A stretch of DNA of 64,000 nt from the NCBI GenBank assembly GCA_020848905.1, contig JADLHG010000057.1, positions 1 through 64,000 on the forward strand, in the 5' to 3' direction. The notes below the pieces were generated by a model that was not told the origin of the DNA, did no database searches, and saw nothing but the letters and a program-made list of their open reading frames with translations. Shown one piece after another: positions 48,482-58,139 of this stretch (its first letter is position 1; every line of letters starts with the position of its first letter). The position numbers were made by a program, and so were the translations under genes. Origin of the DNA: Deltaproteobacteria bacterium (GTDB lineage Bacteria; Myxococcota_A; Polyangia; GCA-2747355; JADLHG01).

Positions 48482-49015
48482 ATGCGGCCATTCATGCGAA
48501 CGGGGGAGTTGGCTCTGGTCCTGCTGGTCGCCGTGGGGTGTGGCGACAGCGGCGGGAAGCAGGACGCCGGCAAGGGCGCGGACCTCGGGCCGACGCGGGA
48601 TGCCCGGTCGGGCGACCGGGGGACCGCTGACGCCGGGGCGGGTGATGCGGGCAAGGACCAGGGGATCGCGGACGCAAGCGGGCCCTCCTGCGCCGCGTCC
48701 TTTGCCAGCTGCACCGCCTTCGAAGACAAGACGGCTACCTCCGCGGTCATCGAGTTCGGCGGTGCCGCCGGCTCCGCGTATTCGCCCAACTGCATCAAGG
48801 TCAAGATCGGCCAGTCCGTGACCTTCAAGGGCAACTTCGAGACCCATCCCCTGAACCAAGCCTGTGGGCCGGACAAGGTGATCAAGAAGACCGTCTCGAC
48901 GGGCACCTCCTCGAGTTTCAGCTTCCCCCGCGAGGGGATCTTCGGGTACTACTGCGGCTTCCACGGTCAGGCGACCGGCGCGGGGATGGCCGGTGCGATT
49001 CAGGTGGTGAAGTAG
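48482..49015 (+). CDS. Cupredoxin-like lipoprotein
   Basis: 177 residues. A lipoprotein signal (ALVLLVAVGC) and an Asp/Gly/Ala-rich linker (to about residue 65) precede a plastocyanin/azurin-like domain. Candidate type 1 copper ligands are His in FETHPLN, Cys and His in YYCGFHG, and Met in GAGMAG. It should carry electrons on the outer side of a membrane. GGAG precedes ATG 48482. No partner enzyme is adjacent. Confidence 0.88.
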   Translation: MRPFMRTGELALVLLVAVGCGDSGGKQDAGKGADLGPTRDARSGDRGTADAGAGDAGKDQGIADASGPSCAASFASCTAFEDKTATSAVIEFGGAAGSAYSPNCIKVKIGQSVTFKGNFETHPLNQACGPDKVIKKTVSTGTSSSFSFPREGIFGYYCGFHGQATGAGMAGAIQVVK

Positions 49016-49066
49016 CCTCCGTCCCGGCCGTTTCGACGGTCCGGTCACACGATCGAGCGCGAGAAG

Positions 49067-50020
49067 ATGAGAAAGCGAATCCTTGTCACGGGCGGGGCCG
49101 GCTTCCTCGGCTCGCATCTCTGCGAGAGGTTGCTTCGCGACGGGCACGAGGTCGTGTGCCTGGATAACTTCTTCACCGGGTCGCGGCAGAACGTCGAACA
49201 CCTGCTCGACGACCACCGCTTCGAGCTCGTCCGCGGCGACGTGAACGACCCGCGCGTGCTGGAGGTGGACGAGGTGTACCACCTCGCGTGTCCCGCCTCG
49301 CCGATCCACTACCAGCGGAACCCGGTGCGGACGATCCGGACGTGCGTCATCGGCACGCTGAACATGCTGGAGATGTGCCGCGAGGTGCACGCCAAGCTGC
49401 TCATCGCCTCGACCTCCGAGGTCTACGGGGATCCGGAGGTGCACCCGCAGACGGAGGCCTACTGGGGGCACGTGAATCCCATCGGGCCCCGAGCCTGCTA
49501 CGACGAAGGAAAGCGCTGCGCCGAGGCCGTGGCGGTGAGCTTCGCGCGCCAGTACTCCGTCCCCGTGCGCATCCCACGCATCTTCAACACCTACGGCCCG
49601 CGTATGCACGAGAACGACGGTCGCGTGGTGTCGAACTTCGTCGTCCAGGCCTTGCGTGGAGAGCCGATCACCGTCTACGGCGAGGGGCGCCAGACGCGGT
49701 CCTTCTGCTTCGCGACGGACCTCATCGAGGGCTTCGTGCGGCTCATGGCCTCGGACCTGGATGCGCGCCCCGTCAACCTCGGCAACCCCGACGAGCAGAC
49801 GATCGGGGAGCTGGCTCACCGCATCGTGCAGCTCACCGGGTCGCGCTCGACCATCGAGAACCGGCCGCTCCCGAAGGACGACCCGGTTCGCCGCAAGCCG
49901 GACATCTCGCTCGCGAAAGATGCCCTCGGCTGGACCCCGAAGGTCTCGCTCGAGGAGGGGCTCAAGGCCGTGGTGGAGGATTTTCGCGCGCGGCTGGCCA
50001 GCGAGGGCCGCGTCGGCTGA
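49067..50020 (+). CDS. UDP-glucuronate decarboxylase (UDP-xylose synthase)
   Basis: 317 residues of the short-chain dehydrogenase fold: NAD loop [21 protein letters not shown] and the catalytic Tyr-Lys in RACYDEGKR. The YDEGKR form and [10 protein letters not shown] are specific to UDP-xylose synthases, which convert UDP-glucuronate to UDP-xylose for surface polysaccharides. The start ATG 49067 follows GCGAGAAG. It stands alone between the cupredoxin and a convergent PilZ gene. Confidence 0.93.
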   Translation: MRKRILVTGGAGFLGSHLCERLLRDGHEVVCLDNFFTGSRQNVEHLLDDHRFELVRGDVNDPRVLEVDEVYHLACPASPIHYQRNPVRTIRTCVIGTLNMLEMCREVHAKLLIASTSEVYGDPEVHPQTEAYWGHVNPIGPRACYDEGKRCAEAVAVSFARQYSVPVRIPRIFNTYGPRMHENDGRVVSNFVVQALRGEPITVYGEGRQTRSFCFATDLIEGFVRLMASDLDARPVNLGNPDEQTIGELAHRIVQLTGSRSTIENRPLPKDDPVRRKPDISLAKDALGWTPKVSLEEGLKAVVEDFRARLASEGRVG

Positions 50021-50050
50021 CCCCCGCTCGAGCGCCAGCCGGACTCCCGC

Positions 50051-50527
50051 TCAGGATTCTTCGCCGACGTCTTCGGGAGCGCCTTCCGGCGCGTCCTCGG
50101 GGGCGTCTTCGTGGACGATCGTGGCGCGCTTCTGCACGAAGGCCTCGATGCGCTGGCGATCGTCCTCGTGGAGGTTCAGGAACCGGATCCCCATTCCTGC
50201 CACGCCCTCGGGCCCCGGTCCCTCCTCGCGGATCCAGCGGACCTCGCCCTTGACGAAGATGGTGAGCTCGTCGTCCGGCAGCGAGAACTCGACGACCAGG
50301 ACGGTGCCGATCGCCTGCGGCTCGCGGGTGGCGACGAAGAGTCCTCCCTCGCTCACGTCGTTCATGTGGCCGGAGTAGAAGTTGGTCTCGCTGCTCAGCG
50401 ATACGCTGGCCTGGAGCTCCGTTCGAACGTGCTCGCGGCGGTTCGTCGCCGCGTCATCCGCGCCGGGGCGGCGCCAGAGAATGGCCGAGTCCCGGCCGGC
50501 GCCTGGCTTGGGCGCATTCTCGGTCAT
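50051..50527 (-). CDS. PilZ-domain protein
   Basis: 158 residues. A canonical PilZ domain is present: RREHVR (RxxxR) near residue 31 and NDVSEGGLFV (DxSxxG) about 25 residues later, so c-di-GMP binding is plausible. An acidic tail (HEDAPEDAPEGAPEDVGEE) has a repeated EDAPE unit. It is the TIGR02266 style common in myxobacteria and may modulate motility or surface traits. Convergent with UDP-xylose synthase and divergent from the OmpA gene. Confidence 0.9.
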   Translation of the reverse strand: MTENAPKPGAGRDSAILWRRPGADDAATNRREHVRTELQASVSLSSETNFYSGHMNDVSEGGLFVATREPQAIGTVLVVEFSLPDDELTIFVKGEVRWIREEGPGPEGVAGMGIRFLNLHEDDRQRIEAFVQKRATIVHEDAPEDAPEGAPEDVGEES

Positions 50528-50634
50528 GACGACCTCCGTCGGTCGGTGTGGTGCCCATTACTTGCGCCCCCTCGGCACATCGGGCAGCATCATGCACCTA
50601 CAGCTTGGCTAATCATAGTCGTTGAGAGAACGAG

Positions 50635-52590
50635 ATGCTACGCCATCCTTCTGTCCTGGCCCGCTGCAACGTAGCCGCCCTCGTCGTGGTGTTTGGCGCC
50701 CTGGGCGGCGAGGCGGCGCGGGCCCAGCAGACCCCCCGGAACCTTCATTTCGACCTGCAGTCCTTTCACGGCGCAGCCACGGCGGGGGGCCTCCTGAGTC
50801 TGGAGGGCACAGAGATCGGCATGCACCTCGTGCCGCGGGTGGGTCTGAACCTGACCTACCAGCGTCAGCCGCTGGTCTACGAGGCCTTCGGCACCAAGAC
50901 CGACGCCGTGGCGAACCGCTTCGCCGGTGAGCTCTGGGCCAGCATCGGCTTCCTGAATCGGCTGGAGCTGGGTCTCGCCCTTCCCGTGGTTTTCTACCAG
51001 AACGGCGACGCCGGCAGCTTCGGGACGGCGGTGGCCAAGGGCGGCCTGGGTGACCTGCGCGTGGTGCCCAAGGTGCGGCTCTTCGGCAACGGGCTCAAGG
51101 GGCTCTCCATGGCCCTGCTGGCGGAGCTGCGCATCCCGACGGCGCGCGACGACTCGACGGCGGGGGGGGGCTTCACTTTCGAGCCTCGCCTTTCTCTCGG
51201 CTATCGGTATCGGCCCCTCTCTGCGCACCTCAACTTCGGCTATCGTCTGCAGCCGGCGCGGGAGCTCTTTACCCTCGCGGTGGACGACCAGCTCCTCTTC
51301 GGCCTCGGCGTGCAGTACCGCATCGTGAAGCCCCTGGCCGCGCTGGCCGAGCTCACCGTCGCTGCCGCGGCGGCGGCTCCCTTTTCGGACAGTCAGCGCA
51401 CGCCCGGCCAGGCCATGTTCGGACTGCGCTATTCGATCGGTGATTTCGCCGTGACGGCTGCGGCGGGGCCCGGCCTCATCGGGGGGTACGGGTCGCCCGC
51501 GGTGCAGGCGCTGGCCAGCGTGACCTACGACCCGGGTGGCGTGGACGCCGACGGGGATCGCATCCGCGACGCGGACGACCAGTGTCCGCTCGACCCCGAG
51601 GACCGAGACGGCTTCCAGGACCGGGACGGCTGCCCCGACCCCGACAACGACGGGGACGGCATCCTGGACCTCCGCGACAAGTGCCCGAACGAGCCGGAGG
51701 ACAAGGACGGCTTTCAGGACGAGGACGGCTGTCCGGACCCGGACAACGACAAGGACGGGGTGCCGGACAGGGACGACAAGTGTCCGCTCGAGCCGGAGGA
51801 CAAGGACGGCTTCGAGGACCAGGACGGGTGCCCTGACCCGGATAACGACAAAGACGGGATCCTCGACAAGGACGACAAGTGCCCGAACGAGCCCGAGGTA
51901 TTCAACGGGGTGGAGGACAAGGACGGTTGTCCCGAGCCCGACAAGGACGCCGACGGGATCCTCGACCAGGACGACAAGTGTCCGACGGAGCCCGAGGACA
52001 AGAACGGGGTCGAGGACGACGACGGGTGCCCCGACGACCCGGACAAGGACAAGATCTACGGCGACAAGGATCGCTGCCCCAACGAGCCGGAGACGGTGAA
52101 CGGGTATCAGGACGACGACGGGTGCCCGGACGACCCGACGCCCAAGGCGGTGATCCGCAAGGACTCGATCTGGACCTCGGAGGCCATCTACTTCGACTTC
52201 GACTCCTGGCACGTGAAGGGGCGCTTCCGGCCGATGTTGCGCAAGGTGGCGCAGGCCATCATCGAGGCCAAGACCATTCACGTGGTGTACGTGGAGGGGC
52301 ACGCCGACCAGCGGGGCAACGAGGCGTACAATCAGTGGCTGAGCTTCAACCGGGCGATGAACGTGGTGCGCGTGCTCCGGGAGATGGGGGTTCCGCGGAC
52401 CAAGCTGCGAGGTGTCGGCTGGGGGCTGCAGCGTCCCTGGGACACCAACCAGACGACCGAGGGGATGGCGCGGAATCGCCGCGTGCTCTTCCACGTTGAG
52501 TACAAGTCGGACCGCGTCAAGCGAACGGATGGCGAGAAGACCGGTCCGGAGAAGAAGGATGCGCCGAAGAAGACCGGAGATGCCAAATGA
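50635..52590 (+). CDS. OmpA-family outer-membrane protein with thrombospondin type 3 repeats
   Basis: 651 residues. Signal peptide to about residue 31 (ARA-QQ), an N-terminal beta-barrel (~35-300), then about seven Asp-rich TSP3 repeats ([40 protein letters not shown]) that bind calcium, and a C-terminal OmpA peptidoglycan-binding domain ([20 protein letters not shown] ... [20 protein letters not shown]). It would tie outer membrane to cell wall with a calcium-stiffened spacer. Lys/Glu-rich end. It overlaps the next gene by 4 bp. Confidence 0.93.
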   Translation: MLRHPSVLARCNVAALVVVFGALGGEAARAQQTPRNLHFDLQSFHGAATAGGLLSLEGTEIGMHLVPRVGLNLTYQRQPLVYEAFGTKTDAVANRFAGELWASIGFLNRLELGLALPVVFYQNGDAGSFGTAVAKGGLGDLRVVPKVRLFGNGLKGLSMALLAELRIPTARDDSTAGGGFTFEPRLSLGYRYRPLSAHLNFGYRLQPARELFTLAVDDQLLFGLGVQYRIVKPLAALAELTVAAAAAAPFSDSQRTPGQAMFGLRYSIGDFAVTAAAGPGLIGGYGSPAVQALASVTYDPGGVDADGDRIRDADDQCPLDPEDRDGFQDRDGCPDPDNDGDGILDLRDKCPNEPEDKDGFQDEDGCPDPDNDKDGVPDRDDKCPLEPEDKDGFEDQDGCPDPDNDKDGILDKDDKCPNEPEVFNGVEDKDGCPEPDKDADGILDQDDKCPTEPEDKNGVEDDDGCPDDPDKDKIYGDKDRCPNEPETVNGYQDDDGCPDDPTPKAVIRKDSIWTSEAIYFDFDSWHVKGRFRPMLRKVAQAIIEAKTIHVVYVEGHADQRGNEAYNQWLSFNRAMNVVRVLREMGVPRTKLRGVGWGLQRPWDTNQTTEGMARNRRVLFHVEYKSDRVKRTDGEKTGPEKKDAPKKTGDAK

Positions 52591-53729
52591 CGAGACGGGT
52601 CCGGTCTGAACTGGGGAGCTGCATCCTGGCGGCGCTTCTCTGGCTCGCGCCCGGCTGGTCCTGGGCGCAGGCCACCGACGCCGACAACGACACGATCAGC
52701 GACGTCGACGAGGACGCCGCGGTGAAGATCGACAGCGACGCCGACAAGGTCCCCGACTACCTCGATCCCGAGACGGACGGCGACGGTATTTCGGACGCGA
52801 TCGAGGCCGGAGACAGCGATCTGGGCACGCCGCCGGTGGACACCGACAAGGATGGGATACCGGATTTTCGCGACGTGGACTCCGACAACGACGGCGTGCC
52901 GGACGCCGTGGAGGACGCGAACGGCAACGGCAAGCTGGACAAGGACGAGACCGACCGGCTGGTCGGGGACACCGACGGCGACGGGCTGCTGGACGGCCAG
53001 GAGGATCGTAACCACAACGGCCAGGTAGACCCGGGCGAGAGCGACCCGACGAAGCCGGACAGCGATGGGGATGGGATCCAGGACGCGCGGGACCGTTGCG
53101 CGCTGACACCCGAAGACTTCGACGGCATTCAGGACCAGGACGGGTGCCCCGAGGACGACGCCGACGCGGACGGTCTGCCGGACGTGCTCGAGAAGGGGCA
53201 CCGCTGCCTGAATCCCCTCAACAGCGACACGGACGCGGACGGGTTGCTGGACGGCCAGGAGGATCGGAACCGGAACGGCCAGGTGGACCCCGGAGAGACG
53301 GATCCCTGCCACCCGGACACCGACCGGGACGGTGTGGTGGATGGGAACGACCGGTGTCCTCTCGAGCCAGAGGACCTGGACGGCTATCAGGACCGCGACG
53401 GCTGCCCCGAGGGTGGGCCGCCGGGGCCGGACAAGGATAGCGACAAGGACGGGCTGCCGGACCGCATCGAGATCCCGGGGTGCACCGACGAGTTCGATCC
53501 CGACACGGACAAGGACGGCCGGAGCGACGGGGACGAGGACGCGAACCACAACGGCCGCGTGGACGCCGGCGAGACCGACCCGTGCGTGGCGGACGTCTAC
53601 CCTCGCGGCGGCGCGGGCTGCGCCGTGGGACGGGCCTCCGAGGGAGGTTCCGGGGCGCTCGGGGCGATCCTCCTGATCGGGCTGCTGCTCTTCGGGGCGG
53701 CGATGCGTCGGCGGCGGGGCTCTGACTAG
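52587..53729 (+). CDS. Secreted TSP3-repeat protein with MYXO-CTERM-like tail
   Basis: 380 residues. Signal peptide ([14 protein letters not shown]), then Asp/Asn/Gly-rich calcium-binding repeats through about residue 335 ([20 protein letters not shown] and similar). The end has GGAGCAVG, a Gly/Ser stretch, a hydrophobic helix ([18 protein letters not shown]) and RRRRG, the order of MYXO-CTERM surface-sorting signals. ATGA overlap with the OmpA/TSP3 gene indicates coupling, so the two may work together at the surface. Confidence 0.88.
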   Translation: MTRRVRSELGSCILAALLWLAPGWSWAQATDADNDTISDVDEDAAVKIDSDADKVPDYLDPETDGDGISDAIEAGDSDLGTPPVDTDKDGIPDFRDVDSDNDGVPDAVEDANGNGKLDKDETDRLVGDTDGDGLLDGQEDRNHNGQVDPGESDPTKPDSDGDGIQDARDRCALTPEDFDGIQDQDGCPEDDADADGLPDVLEKGHRCLNPLNSDTDADGLLDGQEDRNRNGQVDPGETDPCHPDTDRDGVVDGNDRCPLEPEDLDGYQDRDGCPEGGPPGPDKDSDKDGLPDRIEIPGCTDEFDPDTDKDGRSDGDEDANHNGRVDAGETDPCVADVYPRGGAGCAVGRASEGGSGALGAILLIGLLLFGAAMRRRRGSD

Positions 53730-53822
53730 CGCGCGGTCGTCCCTTCGGTTGCGCTCCATCGGTCGGTCATGCTCAACTGCTGCGCGTTTCGCCGCGAGAC
53801 GGCGACGACTTGGAGGCTCGTG

Positions 53823-54200
53823 ATGAAGGGAAGACTCATGCTGGCTGCGGTGGGGGCCGCACTTCTACTGGCCGGTGGGTGGGGCTGCGGGGGCTCGAAG
53901 AACGCGCTCTACATCCGGCCGTTCGCGCAGACGGACGTTCGGCTTCAGGCGGGGCAGCGCTACGCCCTGAAGATCGTGCTCAGCGAGATGGTCGAGACGA
54001 AGATGTTCGTGGACATCGAGAACCGGTACTCCGAGTTCGTCCAGTTCTCCGCGCAGAGCGTGGCCATTCCGCCGGGGGAGACGCAGGCGGTCGTCGAGGT
54101 GACGGGCCTGAAGCCGAGCGCGCAGATGCTCGAGGTGACGTTCAAGCTGCGCGATACCTCGGAGACGCAGGTCTGGACGGTGAAGATCGAAGGCAGTTAA
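53823..54200 (+). CDS. Small secreted hypothetical protein
   Basis: 125 residues. ATG 53823 begins a signal sequence (MKGRLMLAAVGAALLLAGG) that ends at GWGCGG, so lipidation at that Cys is possible though the lipobox is poor. The mature part is one beta-sandwich-like stretch (VRLQAGQRYALKIVLSEMVE, QSVAIPPGETQAVVEVTGLK) like a small Ig-type fold. No family recognised. The open frame to 53769 lacks support. Confidence 0.7.
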   Translation: MKGRLMLAAVGAALLLAGGWGCGGSKNALYIRPFAQTDVRLQAGQRYALKIVLSEMVETKMFVDIENRYSEFVQFSAQSVAIPPGETQAVVEVTGLKPSAQMLEVTFKLRDTSETQVWTVKIEGS

Positions 54201-54331
54201 GGTCCCCGCGACGCGCCTCAGCCCGCGGACTCCTTCCACCCCGAGATTCCCGCGCACGCCTGGCGCCCGCGCCTTGCACGCCCCCACGCGGCGTGCTTGG
54301 CTAACCATCGCCCAATAGCTCGGAGACCCTC

Positions 54332-55513
54332 ATGTCCACGAAAGCCAAAGTGGTGGTGCTCAAGACGAGACCGGAGACGGTTCTCGACGATTACCGTCGA
54401 CTGCTCGAGCTCGGCGAGGTCGAGAAGCATCTGGACCCGAAGAGCACCACGATCCTGAAAGACAACATCTCCTGGCACCTCTTCTTCCCGTCGTCGAACA
54501 CGACCCCCTGGCAGCTCGAGGGCACCATCCTCGGTCTGTGGAGCCGAGGCTACGGGGACCTCGTGGACGTGCATAACAAGACGGTCGTGACGATCACCGA
54601 CAAGGGGGAGCGGCTGAACAAGTACGCGCCCATCCTGGCGCGCTACGGGGTCCCGACGAAGTACAACTTCAAGCCCGAGGACATGACGTGGGTCACCTAC
54701 CGGCCCAAGGGCCGGATGCTCGTGCTGCCGCAGATCTACCCCGAGGGGATCACGCTGCCCGACTACTTCTTCGGCAAGAACATCGTCCATCTGCCGACGG
54801 TGAAGACGCACTCCTACACCACGACCACCGGGGCGATGAAGAACGCGTTCGGCGGGCTGCTGAACCTCAAGCGCCACTACACGCACACCTGGATTCACGA
54901 CACGCTGGTGGACCTCCTCACGATCCAGAAGGAGATCCACTCGGGCCTGTTTGCGGTGATGGACGGAACGACGGCGGGTGCCGGCCCTGGCCCGCGAACC
55001 ATGATCCCGCACGTCAAGAACGTGATTCTGGCCTCGGCCGATCAGGTGGCCATCGACGCGGTGGCGGCCAAGATGATGGGCTTCGACCCCATGTCGCTGC
55101 GTTACATCGCGCGCGCCACGGAGCTGGGGCTCGGCACGGGCCGGCCGGAGGAGATCGAGATCGTCGGGGAAACGGACGCCCTCAACTGGAACTGGAACTT
55201 CGAGGTGGGGGTGAACTTCGCCACCGGGACCGGGCGGCTGCTCTGGCACAGCCCGCTCAAGGTGATGCAGAAGGCGCTCTTCCACACGCCGCTGGTGAAG
55301 GTGTTCATCTTCGGCTCCGAGGTCTTTCACGACCAGGTCTGGTACCCGGTGTGGGGGCAGAAGGTCGTGGACGAGTGGTTGAACGGCACCGAGTGGGGAA
55401 GGCTCTGGCGCGAGTACCCGGACGAGCTCGGCGGGCGTTTCCCGTCCCTCTCGCCGGGGGATCCCGCCCGGCTTCGCCCCGCCGGAGGCCCGGATCTTGC
55501 GCGTGCTGGCTAG
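54332..55513 (+). CDS. DUF362 domain protein
   Basis: 393 residues. The centre matches DUF362: NIVHLPTVKTHSYTTTTGAM, KNAFGGLLNLKRHY, and VILASADQVAIDAVAAKMMG. The family is often linked to iron-sulfur proteins but has no proven reaction. No Fe-S Cys cluster or signal peptide is seen here, so a cytoplasmic role is likely. The 131-bp gap before it shows no gene. Confidence 0.88.
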   Translation: MSTKAKVVVLKTRPETVLDDYRRLLELGEVEKHLDPKSTTILKDNISWHLFFPSSNTTPWQLEGTILGLWSRGYGDLVDVHNKTVVTITDKGERLNKYAPILARYGVPTKYNFKPEDMTWVTYRPKGRMLVLPQIYPEGITLPDYFFGKNIVHLPTVKTHSYTTTTGAMKNAFGGLLNLKRHYTHTWIHDTLVDLLTIQKEIHSGLFAVMDGTTAGAGPGPRTMIPHVKNVILASADQVAIDAVAAKMMGFDPMSLRYIARATELGLGTGRPEEIEIVGETDALNWNWNFEVGVNFATGTGRLLWHSPLKVMQKALFHTPLVKVFIFGSEVFHDQVWYPVWGQKVVDEWLNGTEWGRLWREYPDELGGRFPSLSPGDPARLRPAGGPDLARAG

Positions 55514-55565
55514 GTCAGGCGCCAGTCGAGACGCCCGTCGCCTCCCCCCGGCGCTTCGCGCTGCG

Positions 55566-55597
55566 TTTGTAACGGCATAAAATATATTAAGTTTTAG
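55566..55597. promoter_or_regulatory. AT-rich patch in front of the large lipoprotein gene
   Basis: The run TTGTAACGGCATAAAATATA and the following TTAAGTTTTAG are strikingly AT-rich for this DNA. TAAAAT and TATATT could serve as -10 boxes, but no -35 at proper spacing is convincing. The patch lies about 120 bases upstream of ATG 55715. Confidence 0.35.
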
Positions 55598-55714
55598 GCG
55601 TTCGACCGGGTGCGGCGAGAGCAGCCGCCCCCCTCTTCGAAAATCGGGAAGAAGCGCCCTACCGCCTCGTAAGTCTTGAGCACATCCTGGCGCACTCGAG
55701 AGAGGAAAACGCAC

Positions 55715-58123
55715 ATGCTTCTTAGCAGTCGAAGGGCGGCGGGCCCGTTTGCGGCCGCGCTACCGGTGATCGGTCTGATCTTCGCGGGCTGCGGGGAGCA
55801 GCTTCCGGGCTCCACGAACGATGACCTGACCTCGGCCGAAGCGGTCGAGCGGACGCTCGAGCTCAAGGGCTACGTCTACGTGGCGAGCGGCGCGAGCGCG
55901 TCCACGATTCAGAGCGAGATCTCCCGACAAGTGCGAACGGCCTTCGGGCCGCTGCGCATCGCGAAGATCAGCGTCGACGACCGCGAGTTCCGGCACAACG
56001 TCGCGTCGGCGCAGCTCTCGAGCCAGAGCCTGGACCTGGTGCGGAAGCAGAGCGGCACGGTGACCAAGATCGGTACCGTCCAGCGGGTCAGCTACACGTA
56101 CAAGGCGCGAGCGCTCGTCCACAAGAGCAAGGCCGACAAGACCAGCCTCTCGGTGGCGCTCCTGATGGGGAACTACCAGGGTTTCGTCTCGGAGATCCTC
56201 GAGAAGTGCGTCGAGAACGTGGAGCACGACCGAGATTTCGCCTCCTCCTTCTGGTACGTCTGGTCCCCGGCCGAGACCGGCTGCCAGGCCCTGATCTCCA
56301 AGGAGGTGGAGGAGATCAACGCGGCCCGGACGGGGCTCGCCGAGAATCAGCTCTCGGAGCGCGAGTACGGCCGCCGCTACCTGCCGCTGAACGCGAAATT
56401 CATCGCGCCCGCGAGCGCCGCTCCCACGAGCTACCCGGAGTACGACCGGCTCTACGGGCTCGGCGAGAGCGGGAAGACGCGGCTCGTGGTCTACAACATT
56501 CTGGGCCTCGCGGCCCACGACGACGACCCGGCCGACGAGCAGCACGAGAACGACATGGGCTTCCTCGAGTACTTCAAGCTCTTCAAGAACCTGAGCGACA
56601 AGTGGGGCAGCTCGCTGAAGGTGCTGTCCAGCTCGCAGGTCAGCCCCCTCAGCTTCACCTACGATGGCAACACCTACACCGCGACGTTCAACCAGCTCCA
56701 CCAGTGGGTGGTGAGCCAGAGCGGCTTTCCGTCGGGCGTGAGCGACACGCGGGCCTTCCGCCGCGCGATCCACGACCACATCAAGCTCAAGTGGATCAAC
56801 CTGGAGGTCCCGTTCGAGGTGACCGGCCGCGGCACGACGAAGAAGATCACGCTCGAGATCCGCAGCGTCTTCGGCACCGAGTCGGGCTGGGGGATGACCG
56901 ACTACTTCCGCCAGGCCTTCAAGAACGGCGACGTGGTCCTCTACGACGGACATTCGTACATCGGATCGGGCCCGCTCGACCCCTACAACTTCAGCCGGTC
57001 CGACTTCAAGAGCGGCTACCAGATCCTGTTCTTCAACTCGTGCGTGTCGTTCAACTACTACGGCGTGAACTACTTCGCCCACAAGGCGGCAGGGAGCCAG
57101 GACCTGGACCTCGTGACGAACGGGATCGAGGTGTGGATCCAGGGCGGCGGGGCGAGCCTCGGCCAGTTCATCGTGGCGCTCTTCGACGGAAGCCAGCGCA
57201 CCTGGCGCAGCGTGCTCGAGGCCACGCGCTACAAGACCTACTACTCGGGGTATCACGACCCGAACCGCAACGTGGATGGCGAGACGGACAACAAGTACAA
57301 CCCGACGCAGACGCCGATTCAGGTGAAGGTGGGCTCGGGCGGCGGCGGCGGGACGCTCGCCGTGCAGAACACCACGGCGTCCTGCGGCAAGACGGTGAGC
57401 GGCACGATCGAGCTCTCGGCCACGTCGGCCACGGCGACGAAGGTGACGTTCCTCGCCAACGGGCGGTCGGTGGGGACGGTGTCGAGCGCCCCCTTCAAGA
57501 CGAGCTGGAACACGACGCAGGTGGCCGACGGAGCCGTGACGCTCACGGCGCGCGCCCAGGACGCGTCCGGTGCGACGGCCGAGGCGAGCTGCTCGCTCAC
57601 GGTGCAGAACGGCGGAGGGGGCGGTGACCTCTTCTTCGACAACCTGGACGGGAGCACGAGCGGGTGGACTGCGACGGGCCTCTGGCACCTCGCGGCGGGC
57701 AGCACCTGTGCCAGCCCGGGCTACGCCTCGGCGACCAAGGCCTGGTATTTCGGCAACGACGCGAGCTGCACCTACAAGGCCAGCGGCGCGGCGAAGGGGA
57801 TGCTCACCTCGCCGGCGATCGACGGCGTGACGGAGGGGTCCAAGCTCTCGTTCCAGTACTACCGCGTCGTGGAGCAGGCCTCGGACGGGGCCTACGACAA
57901 GACGGAGGTGCAGGTGGCCGTGGACGGCAGCTCGAGCTGGCAGAGCCTGTGGAGCAAGGACTCGAAGAGCACCTCGTATCGCTCGTGGAAGGCCTCCGGG
58001 GACCTGAGCCTCGCGGCCTTCGCCGGCAAGCGCATCCGGGTACGCTTCGTCTTCGACTCGGTGGACGACTACAGCAACGACTACGTCGGCTGGCTGATCG
58101 ACGACATTCGCGTCACACGGTAG
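55715..58123 (+). CDS. Large lipoprotein with clan-CD-like His/Cys pair, Ig-like and C-terminal beta domain
   Basis: 802 residues. A lipobox at LIFAGC gives a lipidated N-terminus. Residues ~190-530 hold LYDGHSYIGSG (His413) and, after a buried strand, ILFFNSCVSFNYYG (Cys443). This His-then-Cys order after hydrophobic strands is that of clan CD cysteine peptidases (gingipain, caspase, CHAT types). An Ig-like domain (TVSGTIELSATSATATKVTF, about 555-635) and a C-terminal domain resembling MAM/immune-inhibitor-type beta sandwiches (FFDNLDGSTSGWTATG ... RVRFVFDSVDDYSNDYVGW) follow. GAGAGGA precedes ATG 55715. Peptidase activity is an inference from two residues; it may be a degenerate relative. 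Confidence 0.8.
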   Translation: MLLSSRRAAGPFAAALPVIGLIFAGCGEQLPGSTNDDLTSAEAVERTLELKGYVYVASGASASTIQSEISRQVRTAFGPLRIAKISVDDREFRHNVASAQLSSQSLDLVRKQSGTVTKIGTVQRVSYTYKARALVHKSKADKTSLSVALLMGNYQGFVSEILEKCVENVEHDRDFASSFWYVWSPAETGCQALISKEVEEINAARTGLAENQLSEREYGRRYLPLNAKFIAPASAAPTSYPEYDRLYGLGESGKTRLVVYNILGLAAHDDDPADEQHENDMGFLEYFKLFKNLSDKWGSSLKVLSSSQVSPLSFTYDGNTYTATFNQLHQWVVSQSGFPSGVSDTRAFRRAIHDHIKLKWINLEVPFEVTGRGTTKKITLEIRSVFGTESGWGMTDYFRQAFKNGDVVLYDGHSYIGSGPLDPYNFSRSDFKSGYQILFFNSCVSFNYYGVNYFAHKAAGSQDLDLVTNGIEVWIQGGGASLGQFIVALFDGSQRTWRSVLEATRYKTYYSGYHDPNRNVDGETDNKYNPTQTPIQVKVGSGGGGGTLAVQNTTASCGKTVSGTIELSATSATATKVTFLANGRSVGTVSSAPFKTSWNTTQVADGAVTLTARAQDASGATAEASCSLTVQNGGGGGDLFFDNLDGSTSGWTATGLWHLAAGSTCASPGYASATKAWYFGNDASCTYKASGAAKGMLTSPAIDGVTEGSKLSFQYYRVVEQASDGAYDKTEVQVAVDGSSSWQSLWSKDSKSTSYRSWKASGDLSLAAFAGKRIRVRFVFDSVDDYSNDYVGWLIDDIRVTR

Positions 58124-58139
58124 ATTCAGAAACGTCGTT

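Noticed and set aside
51540-52130. Regular repeats that could be taken for a CRISPR array
   Set aside because: They are in-frame Asp-rich TSP3 repeats of a coding gene, without constant spacers; no cas genes are near. No CRISPR array was seen in the window.
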